A stretch of 42,360 nt of DNA. Source: Cudoniella acicularis (lineage: Eukaryota; Ascomycota; Leotiomycetes; Helotiales; Helotiaceae). The notes under the pieces were generated by a model. The model ran no database searches and was not told the DNA's origin. It saw nothing but the letters and a program-made list of their open reading frames with translations. Below are positions 1 to 9,319 of the stretch, piece after piece. Each line of letters starts with the position of its first letter. Position 1 is the stretch's first letter. The stretch lies in NCBI GenBank assembly GCA_013054445.1, contig JAAMPI010000349.1, positions 1 through 42,360 of the forward strand. The letters are read 5' to 3'. The position numbers and the translations under genes are program-made.

Positions 1-666
1 AGGAGAAAATGGGAAGAAGGTAGAGGGGTAGTGTGCGATGTGGGAAGGAGGGATTGAAGCATAGGACGTTGGTTTGTCAGACGAATGAGCAGTTTGAGAT
101 GGCGAGATATTGCGCTGTGGATGAGGAGCTGTTTAATTGAATGATGAGACGAATTTACCCCTGGTATTGGAGTTGGAGTTGGATTTACTGCAATGGCATT
201 TAGAGACTAGGAACAAGGAGAACGATTTTCAGAAATGAATTATGGATCCAAAAATAAATCCTGAGCCTAATCAGGCGCTCCGCGTATGTAAGATCCGATT
301 CATTTTTAACTTTCTAGCTTGTGATTATTGAAGGTGTCTGTAGTACAATAGAGCCGCCCGAAGTAATGGCCAAATTCACACTCTGAAAGCTGACTTTTTA
401 GAGCAGGGGTTGAAAAACAAGAAAATACCGATCTAAAATAAATTGACCCGAAAAGTAGGTCTACTAAGAGCCAATTTGAGAAAAATAATAATTTGACATT
501 ACTTTATTCATAGCTATATCATATAGCAATTGAATGCTCTGCTAGGATGCTTAAGACCGTTACTGTAAAAACAAAAACCATAGCCACCAAGATGCTCCTT
601 ACCTACGCTGCTATTAAGCCACACCATGTCCTACTTCGCCATATCAAAATCCAGCACCAAAAACCA
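1..666. other. AT-rich flank without a recognisable gene
   Basis: No open frame with a recognisable protein, no tRNA-like fold and no obvious repeat were seen here. It lies immediately downstream of the minus-strand glutathione transferase stop, so its right end probably includes that gene's 3' untranslated region. The left edge may belong to a gene outside the window. Confidence 0.5.
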
Positions 667-1624
667 TCAAGGTAACCCATAGCCCCCGTTGATGGCATCC
701 GCCAATTCAGATGTATTCGGCCGGTTTTGTGCGTACCGCTCGTAACTGTCAATGTATAGCTCATCCAGGCTTGTGGTATTCTTGACGTGCTCGTTGTTCT
801 CCACCGCATCCACCCACAGTCCCCATCGACTACCAGGAGGTGGATCTGGCCACCCTCTATAAGGTTTCATAACCCTGGAAAGTCGAATCATCCAAGGCGC
901 AAACTGAATATCGACAAAAGAAATGTGTGGACCGAGGAAAAAAGGACCCTGAGGGTCACATGCTTCGACAAGTTTTGAGATCTCATCCTTTACTTTTTGC
1001 GTATGTTCAGCTTGCTTATTGAAATCCTGGGCCTGAAGCAGCTGGTAAAAAGCTGGAACAATATTGCGGTTTATCTACTTTTGATTAGATTTATATGATA
1101 GCTTAGAACGACGGAGAAACTTACATGATCACTCCAAAGTCTACATGTAGCTCTTAATTGCGCATTGCCTTGTGGGAGGATAGGGGGCCCGCGCCAATTT
1201 CTTCGAGCTAAATCTATGTCAGTCATTGGTTCCATATTCGGGTACAAACAACGTACGTATTCCATCAACACGGTACTTTCGCCGCAACCCCAATCACCAT
1301 GTCGAATTCCTGGAACCAAGCCTCGAGGGTTCACCTCAAGTAAAGCCTGTGGCTTCTTGTATGGATCAACCTCAATGTATTGATAGTTCAACCCCTTTAC
1401 CTCCATAGCAATCCACACCCGTTGAACAAATGGACTAGAAGAATATGTCAGTAAAATAATGGAAGGGCACCGACGTCACCCTTGAGAAACAATTCATTTG
1501 CTCACCAAAAGCAACTTCCAAAAAGCTTCAGCTCATGTTCCTTGGAATGTCTCCTGACTGTCGCCAAAGCATTGCCGCTAGCTTTCTTGTGATAAGTTTT
1601 CTGTGGGGCGGGATTGTCAGTCAT
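667..1624 (-). CDS. Omega-like glutathione S-transferase, frame apparently broken by one base
   Basis: Glutathione transferases conjugate or reduce substrates with glutathione in the cytosol; omega-like members use a cysteine. Four exons are proposed: 1624-1506, 1434-1257, 1207-1125 and 1074-667. Joining exons 1 and 2 creates the codon for the Cys of a CPFVQR motif preceded by KLFGS, the omega-type active site. The thioredoxin-like half follows (YIEVDPYKKP, NPRGLVP, GESTVLMEY), then the helical half (CRLWSDH, NIVPAFYQLL, FLGPHISFVDI). The exons sum to 788 nt, one short of an open frame. Removing the 49-nt intron at 1256-1208 gives LEEIGAGP followed by a stop at 1156-1154, whereas one more C in the C5 run (1187-1183) would restore GPPILP. 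Either the gene is mutated or the run is miscalled. A weaker GTTGTT donor at 1252 would keep the frame but lose the conserved LEEIGAG. Family call is firm, integrity is not. Confidence 0.8.
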
Positions 1625-1746
1625 ACTACTAAGTGTTGATAGAACTGTTTTGAAATATGGAGAGAAAATGGAAGTGCGAAATTGAGTAAAATAGCGAGCA
1701 GGGGTAAAAGAGCACTCCATGCGAAATAGATACATGATGTCGTAGA

Positions 1747-3067
1747 TTATAAAGCAGTTGGTTGACCAGGGGAGCAAAAATGACGGTCCAGCAGTTTGGA
1801 AATTCGATGGTGCCTTAAATTGTTTGCCAAGACCGCTTCGCTGCTTTGATCTACTAAGGGCACCTAGGCTAACAAAGACAAATTCATAAACTAAGAAAAT
1901 ATTGTCACTCACTTGTGTTTTCTTATTCTCCTTGTCTGCCTTAAGCAGGTATCGCTGTACGCTGTTCTTCTTTACTCTGTCACTCTCTGACAATGGGTGT
2001 TTATGCGGGCCTGGGACACCATCGCCCTTTCCATTCCCACCATTTCCATTCACACGTTGGATTGTGTAATACCGCTGGCCATTGGCTCCAGGATGATCAG
2101 GGGGTAAGCCGGGATTGACCAAAGACATGCCAAACTGCTGCTGTGATTGTAGCGGTTGTCCTGCTGGCTGACTTTGGGCAAAGAAATTATTTCCTTGGCC
2201 TGGATCCTGAACTGATCCTCCGTCTGGTTCGAAGCCTGCTCGCAACATAGCACCTGGAAAATATTCCGTGATCTTAATTTTAACATCGCACAAATCCCGC
2301 TCTCTAGCAGTACGCTTGCGCTTCTTCTTATTTGGGTCATCAGATTTAGGCGTTCCGGGTGGTCGGCCTTTGAGTCGACAATCCCAATAATGCGACACAA
2401 ATGGTTTGCGCTTGTATCGTTGAGTCGAACGATGTGAATATACATTGTCAACGTGCGGAAAGTAAGTTTCAAACCTGAGAAAACTGTTAGTACCGATATA
2501 ATAAAAGGATAGTAATACCCACTGTTCCTCACTCAATATGATCATCTCATCCACATTAAAGAGCCTCTGACGCCACTCCGCAAGATTCGGAGGGTCGACA
2601 ACAATTTTGGTGCTCTGATGCCCATTGCTCTTCTGGTCTGCCCCGTCCGGCGCGCCAAAGATATCGTCTTCTTGTTGTAGTCTGCCAATTGAGTTGTGCT
2701 GGATCGGATTGGTGGTCAACATGCCAAACTGGCCGCCATTACTCTGCTGCTGCGGGGTATGTGGGCTTCCAATGCTTCCATTGCTCTGGACATGCAGCGG
2801 GCGGTGCTGATGATTGCGATCGAAGGGATTTGGGGTTTGATATGCATGGGCATTCGGATCTGGCATTCGAAGGTCCGGGTGGAACACAGAGTCGTCGCCA
2901 TCGAGGCCTGTGAGGTCAAGGCTAGGCTGTGGCGTGAGGCCATGGGGATGGGCATGGGCATGGTGCGCGAGATGCGGCTGACCGTGCTGGATTGCTTGAG
3001 CTGCTTGCGGCTGCAATCCCCGGTACGAGGAGGGCAACTGCTGGTGAAGCACGGAATCCGTCTCCAT
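1747..3067 (-). CDS. Conserved fungal protein with basic GRPPGTPK segment, putative DNA-binding
   Basis: Three exons are proposed: 3067-2523, 2474-1913 and 1863-1747, giving 407 residues from the first in-frame ATG. Splicing at 2522-2475 (48 nt) joins ILSEEQ to FETYFPHVDNVYSH. Residues 1-140 are rich in Gln, His and Pro, as in activation regions. Next comes a conserved-looking core (WRQRLFNVDEMI, then RYKRKPFVSHYWDCRLKGRPPGTPK) followed by a lysine/arginine block KKKRKRTARERD that could be a nuclear localisation signal. GRPPGTPK resembles an AT-hook, so a nuclear DNA-binding role is an inference; I do not recognise a named family. A Gln/Asn/Gly-rich stretch follows. The C-terminal exon rests on splice signals alone: the donor GTGAGT at 1912 and acceptor CCTAG give LRHHRISKLLDRHF then a stop. 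It lies 122 bp upstream of the GST on the same strand. Confidence 0.72.
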
Positions 3068-4626
3068 CCTGCGATCTCAGCACGGAACATTCGTCGTGGA
3101 AACCCCGTTTGTTGATGCCGCTTTATGAGGTTGCAGGTTTGGGAAGAATATAATATTTGTCTATTCCCAATGAAGGCTAGGGTAACACGTGATCCTGTTG
3201 GCGCTCCACGGGGGCTTCTCCAGCAGGTATGATTGGCCGAGTGGAGACTTGCGGGGCAATTGAACTCAATGCAGTCGCAACGTGCCTCGATCCTTGACAA
3301 CATACCCAGATGCCTCCTCGCAATTCAGCCATTACTGGAGAAGTAGGCCTTATTGTTTGATATCTGATTCTAGCGCTTTTCGTCTCCTCGTACTGCTAGT
3401 ATTCTCGCGATCCCCGTCCATTTACTGTTGATTGGTTGTGCGGTGTCATTAGAGAAATCGCTGGCCGAAAATGGGAAGTCTCCAAATGCTGCCTGCAGAT
3501 CTCTCGGACTATTTGGTTAAATTGCCAGTTACTGCAGATAGCCAAGTCTTCTGTGTAGTCTTCAAACTTCCCTTTTCTTTCGATATCTACTTTTCGAGTA
3601 AAAAAACCAATGCCCTCAAGACTTCGTTTGTCAACGCCGCTCATCCAGTTTCAGCGCGTAAACCGAGTTGAATTTGAAAGTCCAAAACATTCGATATTTA
3701 AAGTCATGATAAACTCTTTTGGGAAAGGTGGTTTGCCGTTGAAGGATTAATCAATATTGGCGTATTCCCCATCTACGTCGCGCGGGCTTTGGAAAGCCAA
3801 ACACATCTGACAATTACCGTGAAGAGTTTGAACATCCTCACTGCCAGTCCACTGCTGTACCTTGTTTTTTCCCCTTCCGTCAGGACCATGTAATTTATAC
3901 GCCATGCCGAATAGATCTAAGGTCCGAAGCATGACTCCACGATATACTCCTTCAACGTCTTACGGTCCCCGTGCATGATTTTACCAAGGGCAAAGGTTGT
4001 TAGTTGTTAGTTGTTAGTTAACTCAACTTGATTCGTTCGGCGACTTAGCAATACAGCAAAGATTCTGAACAGCCTTTCCCCCAGCAAAAAACATGTGCCT
4101 CGGGCTAGCATAGTCCAATCTTGCAAGACAGTGTAGGCATGAAAACTTCTGTTGCTTAGAAGCAGGTGAGTTTTTGCGTTAACATTATCAACGGCTCCAA
4201 CTGCATAGGAACCAAATTTGAGGATAGCAGTATTATCAAGACGCCAAAGATTAATTGGTAAGCTTATTTGATATAAAACTTGGTTGTGGTGACCTTTGCA
4301 TTGAGCTGACCATTTTTACTCTATTTAGCCATCAAGGACGGACCTGATTGACCGGGAGGCTGAATCTGTTGGCCGCTGTGTGGCGGTAGCATGATTACAA
4401 AATCGCATTAACTTGATCGAAATTTCGTTGCATCCACGACAAGTGGAAGTCTGATTGGTACTTTCGTATAATGTGACCAACAACCAAGCCGCATATGTGC
4501 CAAACACCAACCTGCCAAACGAGACTTGAGAGAGGTATTTAAATTGTTTAAATATCTCGCAATGGACAAATTCTACTCTCCCGTACGAACATTTTTACAG
4601 GAAAAGCCCTACTTCTACGCTTAAAA
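3068..4626. other. 1.56 kb gap: upstream region of the putative DNA-binding gene and the dehydrogenase remnant
   Basis: No recognisable gene. It holds a CACGTG E-box at 3186-3191, three head-to-tail copies of TTGTTAG at 3997-4017, and on the minus strand an unusually long open frame without an ATG start (about 4347-4003). Short ATG-started frames at 3396-3644 and 3747-3932 (minus) resemble no family I know. Confidence 0.4.
3997..4017. repeat. Short tandem repeat, three copies of TTGTTAG
   Basis: Three perfect 7-bp copies in a row, in a gene-free stretch. Probably a simple microsatellite with no special role. Confidence 0.8.
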
Positions 4627-5681
4627 ATGGCGAAATACGACATTGACACTACCGGCAAAGACATCGTGATTGACTTGGGCAATCATGCAGAAGGCAAGAT
4701 TTGTAAGTCTAACGTCATTCCCATATAATAGGAACATGCTAAGTTGGATATGATCAGTGGTGTTCACTGGCCCAAGCCAAAACAGCTTAGGGGCCGAGAT
4801 GGCAGTTACTATCCACCGCTGCCAAACCAAAACATATCGTTCTTGCCGGCCGCTCACAGGCAAAGATTGATCCTGTAATTGAGGCTATCAAAGCTGTCGA
4901 CTCATCAATCGAGGTCTCCTTCGTTAAGGCAAAGGGAGCGATCGTGAACGTAACTAGCATGGCGTACTTTATTGCTGAAGTCGACACTAAAGACCCGAAT
5001 TTCGGGGTTAGTAAGTCCACAATTTATACTTACTAAATACGAAAACTCACTTTGCAGAATGACAAGACATACCACCCATGGCGTGCATACGGTCTCTCAA
5101 AAACCGCTAATATACTCTTTACCTACTCTCTCGGCAGAGTGCTAAAAGACAAAGGAGTAACTGCTATAGCTGCAGACCCCGGAAGTAAGTACCATTGCTT
5201 ACACACGAGACATCAGTGAAGTCAGTAACTTGAGAAAGTCTAACACTTCAATGCAATGGTTCTCGGCACCCAACTCCTAGCCAACAGCAGTGTAGACGAG
5301 CAAACGTTCGCCGCAGGGCACGAAGTCTTCAAAGAAAGAAACGACGGTAACTCTCCCCCTTCCAACAGCCAAACCTTTCCCGGTATAGAAACTGACAAGG
5401 ATAGCCAAAAATAGGGGTCGAACCGCCACCGCTTCCACGAGTCACACATTAGCAGGGTGTAGTGACTCTTCTGCGAGCAACACTAGATCCCAGTTTTAAA
5501 GGTTTGGAGTTTCCGTAAAGTAGTGAGTGAAGTTAGAGCTGATAGGCAGACAGAACATGCGCCTTGTTTCCTGAAAGAATGCAATACGTCAGCTGTTTTG
5601 CCATATGCTAGGGATTTAGAGCATGCAGATAGGTTGTGGGCTTTGGGTGAGAAGCTCGTAGGCGAGAAATTTGCGCTTTAG
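4627..5681 (+). pseudogene. Short-chain dehydrogenase/reductase pseudogene (retinol-dehydrogenase-like)
   Basis: The remnant starts ATG at 4627 with an N-terminus typical of fungal short-chain reductases (KYDIDTTGKDIV). An intron at about 4702-4756 joins into LVFTGPSQNSLGAEMAVTI, a cofactor-binding loop that has lost the second and third glycines of TGxxxGxG. The frame then shifts near 4810-4815 and resumes as KPKHIVLAGRSQAKI. About 75 residues expected next, including the NNAG motif, are missing: SFVK runs straight into GAIVNVTSMAY. After an intron the catalytic YxxxK survives (AYGLSKTAN), followed by IAADPG. The last part has an in-frame TAG at 5450-5452 where QGV is expected after it, then further shifts, but ends with the family-like ADRLWALGEKLVGEKFAL and a stop at 5679-5681. 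Frameshift, deletion and nonsense changes together make function very unlikely. Confidence 0.85.
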
Positions 5682-5988
5682 TGGGGGGTTGAGTAGATTC
5701 AAGAGAAACGGAATTGGTAAAAGAAAGCAGATCTGATAAACGTTTTCACTGTTTTCAGTGGACTGAATTAAGTTTGAATAGAATTTTCAGCCTGATAGAC
5801 TTACCATAATCACTCGATAGCCCTTAGTGAAATTGGTCCCTGAGAAGTTGACTTAATTATCTTCAGTGAAACTCTGGCGTTATCGTCTCATCTTCTATCT
5901 TCCATCTTTACATTACACTATGTCTACATTGTATATCTCCGAATATCACATCCCCTAATCAAACAAGTTTCCCACCCTAAATCACCGC
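5682..5988. other. Convergent intergenic spacer
   Basis: About 300 bp between the dehydrogenase remnant and the PhoD-like gene stop. It is AT-rich and presumably holds 3' untranslated sequence. Nothing else seen. Confidence 0.5.
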
Positions 5989-8900
5989 TCAAATTTTCTC
6001 GTTAATTGTACCGGGTATCGCATCTCGCTTCCTCATCGTGACATCTGCAGAACCGTCATATGTTAAGGTTGGCACCGTCATACCATACTGCTCAGTCTTT
6101 CCTTCCTTGTCGTGCTGGTCCTTCTCAACTCTGATGCAGACATCGAGACTCCCGTCTGCATCTCCACCGTGCGTCTCGGCATGAGCAGCTTTATGTTTGG
6201 TCCCTGCTTCCATTTCACCTTTGTGAAGCCATGAGTGACCATCCTTCGGTGTTGGCAATGGTGCATCGGCGGTATTTTCACCGTTTCCATTTGCTAGGTG
6301 GCCATTCGACAGTTGAGCTTGAGTCCCGCTGTTCTCAGTAATCATAGCCCAATTTCGACTAGGCATGGTAACATGATTAAATTGTGCTGTTTTTTGCGAG
6401 GTGCCTGGATCCTTGTCAAAATACTTCATAAGAGTTTCGTCTGTGTTCTGGTCTAGGTGATGAATCTTGTTTCTTCGTGCTAGTAGGTTCGCTACGGCTT
6501 GCGGTGGGGGTTTGTTAACTATTGCAGAAGAGATGATGTTGACCATGTAGCGATGATCATTAACAATAGGGATGTTGAGTTTAAGATTGGAGTAAAAGCG
6601 ACCAACGGCGGCAAGATGGACATCGCCACCAAGAATACTTATTCGAACGGAAAATTCGGCAGCGAGCTCTTGTAGTTTGTGCACAAGCATGAGCCGTTCT
6701 TTCTTATGGGTGCCAGCAGTGTAATGATCGTCCAAATCATCCAACAAATCAACACTGCCGTCGAAGCGATTAAAAAAGCTTCCGCCTGAGTGCGTTAGGA
6801 CATAATTTCAAGAACCAAGAGGTCGTCCTAATAAAGAACTTACCGAGACCAAATCTCTTGTTAAGGAATTTTATAGGGGCAATCAATGGGCTAGAAAATA
6901 TGTTCTCCAACCATGTCAAACGCTAGTCGAAGTTAGAAAATCAGTGTGAAAAATATGGAAAGAAGAACGTACTGGGTAGGCGATTGGAATACCTAAGAGT
7001 ACAATTAAATGTTGAATTGGCGTTGGAGAAGATTTTGCTGCTTTAAATTCATCCCGAAGCCTGTTAACAATAATGTCATAGGTTTCAAGATAATTAACCT
7101 GATGCCGTGTTCGCTGCATGTGTAAGCAAAATTCAAGAAGTATGACAGACTTTCTTACCTCTGTTCGGGCGTCAATACCGAAGAAGGCAATCCTAGCACC
7201 TAGCCTTGCATAAATACTCCGAGAACGCTCTGCCACATATGGCTAGAAACAATTTAGTAGCTATAACATGATTTAGTGGGAGGGACTTACCCCAGGCTTG
7301 CTACCAATAATGTAGCTTGAATCAATGGTTTTCTCTTCGAGAACATAAGTGTCCTCTAGCTGTCTTGGATCGACACCGACTCCATCGTCAGAAGTCGTTT
7401 GGGGCGCGTCTTTAATATTCTTAGCATTGTCAGATTTCGTATCATCAGGCTACCTACCTGTTGTGAAGGTTGACACTGGTGGTGCGAGATGATGTTGGAA
7501 GAGGAGATAGTACTTGTTGGCTACTCCCCCGATACCTCTGAATACGGCACATCTCATGAAGTCGTCAATATACGAACCAAAGCCATCAATGATCTTGTTG
7601 ATATTAGTGAATGTCGAGAAATGTTCCTAGTTTACTTACATCATGGTCGTCCCACAAGTTCACCTGAGGAATTTGCCCATTTGCCGTGGCAAACGGTTCT
7701 GTCCCATACCTGCCTCACCGGATCAGCAATAGCTCACGAAAAATAAATATTAAAAAGGTCTAGATGAACTATTTTGCGAAAATAGAAACGAGACAGTTTT
7801 GGCTGCAAAGTTTGAATAAGCTTACCATCGAATATAGTTGCTCACGTAGTAAGTATCGCAATCTTTCCTCAACGATTCAGGAAAGGGGAAGTCTCTCCGT
7901 TTCTTTGGATTTGCGATATCTGTCCACTTCCTGAGAGGTCCATCTACACGAATACCGTCATCTGAAGCATCCAATCAGCGGTTAATTCAGAATATAATTG
8001 CAGACTTTTGAGATTAATTGGTTGGAATATATTTGAGTCTAGACAATAAAAAAAAGCTGCGCTGAACAGAAACGCAGCTCTTGATATTTAAAATTCACCC
8101 CCTAGGCTCTTTGAGACCAGGAAGCTCGAGGCATAAAACTTGAAGCTCCAGCTTCAAGATTCTATTACCGAAAGGGATGGCATCCTGAACTTTCAGGTGC
8201 ATAAAAGATTATGGCAAAGGGCGCTTTGCCTTTCGATCAGAGGGAGAGGGAGAGAGTAACTTACTGTAAATTTGATCCCCTCCTCCAAGCCTAAAATGAT
8301 TATTAGATGAAGGAGGCAACTTTTAAAGGAGGGATGACCTACATTACGTGGAAAGGTGTCTTTTGGTGCACCCGGTTAACATCATTCCAAAGTGCAGCAC
8401 CACTCCAAGCTTCTTCATCTGTTCCAACACTAAATCCATTGCAGGAATGGAACATAATGCGCATAGACTCTGTAATTGCCGGTATAAAGAAGTTTTGTTT
8501 GTCTCCCTTTTTAGTCGAGAACTCCAAGCCTGAAAGATTATATTCGCACTGAATTTCCGACTGTTGCATAGGAACTTGGAGGTCGAATCTCCAGAATGTG
8601 TTTGCGGGATCAGAATACAGTTTAGTTCCTTCTACCTTGGCTTCCCAGGCTGCCTTCTCTCCATCATTTGTTAAACCATTCGCGCTCGATTCGCCGACGG
8701 GTATTTGTGCAGGAGGTGTTGAGCTCTCGCCGTTGCCATAATCAACGCCATTGGCCAATCCATGGACTTCACTCTCGACTCCATTTGTGCCACTCTCCGG
8801 AGTCGTTCCATTGTTTATGGCAGATGGAGATCTGGTTCCGACTATCTTTATTGTCAATTCAGGAATGACAGTGCTCTCGCCTCGACCTCCTCCCCTTGTC

Positions 8901-9319
8901 ACAACCAACACACTACCAAACCAAGTCTCGTTCTCCATGCGCCGGTAATTGAGGAGCGGTCCACACCTCACTTCGAGTGCATTGTTGGTTCCTGGCACAG
9001 GCTCCCTTTCAACGCCATCAGCAGGTTGATCGCCCACGGTCTGACTTTCAGTGCCATTGTAAACATTCCCAGCAACCAGAAGAGGCTTGTATTTCCCAGA
9101 ACCAGAGCCAGAGCCAGCAGATCCCGGAGGTTCGACTCGTGCGCTATTCAAAAACTTTGCGAGATCTTTGCTATCGTCTCTCTCATCAGCCTCTCGGGGT
9201 TCGAGGCCAGCGTGTCGAAGAAAGGATGCTGACTCCTGATGTCGCCAGCGATTCGGTGAAGCGTGAGTGTCCGTATGGTCGCGTCCATGAAGGAGATTGT
9301 CTACTTGATGCGACGCCAT
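5989..9319 (-). CDS. PhoD-like phosphatase domain protein
   Basis: PhoD-type enzymes are metal-dependent phosphoesterases; this large fungal branch has no settled substrate that I know. Ten exons: 9319-8343, 8290-8265, 7961-7826, 7709-7640, 7593-7458, 7409-7291, 7242-7159, 7113-6973, 6922-6844 and 6785-5989, totalling 854 residues. The start is the first in-frame ATG, in a good context (AACAATGG). Exon 1 has a disordered N-terminus and then GPLLNYRRMENETWFGS. The metal and catalytic motifs follow: MLGGGDQIYND (about 326-336), DIANPKKRRDFPF, VNLWDDHDIIDGFGSY (about 396-411), RIAFFGIDART, HLIVLLGIPIAYP and LGGDVHLAAVGRFYSN (about 640-655). The last 150 residues are low-complexity and charged. 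A TAG at 7452-7450 lies inside the 48-nt intron 7457-7410 and is not a lesion. No signal peptide or membrane segment is evident, so a cytosolic location is likely. Confidence 0.92.
7962..8264 (-). other. Unusually long 303-nt intron of the PhoD-like gene, with hairpins
   Basis: Other introns of this gene are 46-116 nt. This one has a canonical GTAAGT donor and CAG acceptor. It holds a 9-bp perfect inverted repeat with a 2-nt loop (8139-8158, CTTGAAGCT/AGCTTCAAG). It also has a 7-bp hairpin (arms 8055-8061 and 8073-8079, 11-nt loop) that on the minus strand is followed directly by eight T residues. That layout resembles a structured small RNA end or Pol III terminator, but no A or B box was convincing. 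It could equally be a remnant of a small insertion. Confidence 0.6.

Noticed and set aside
7450..7452. In-frame TAG in the PhoD-like gene suggesting a pseudogene
   Set aside because: It lies inside a 48-nt intron (7457-7410) with GTAGGT donor and CTGAC branch site; removal keeps the frame and gives a family-like junction.
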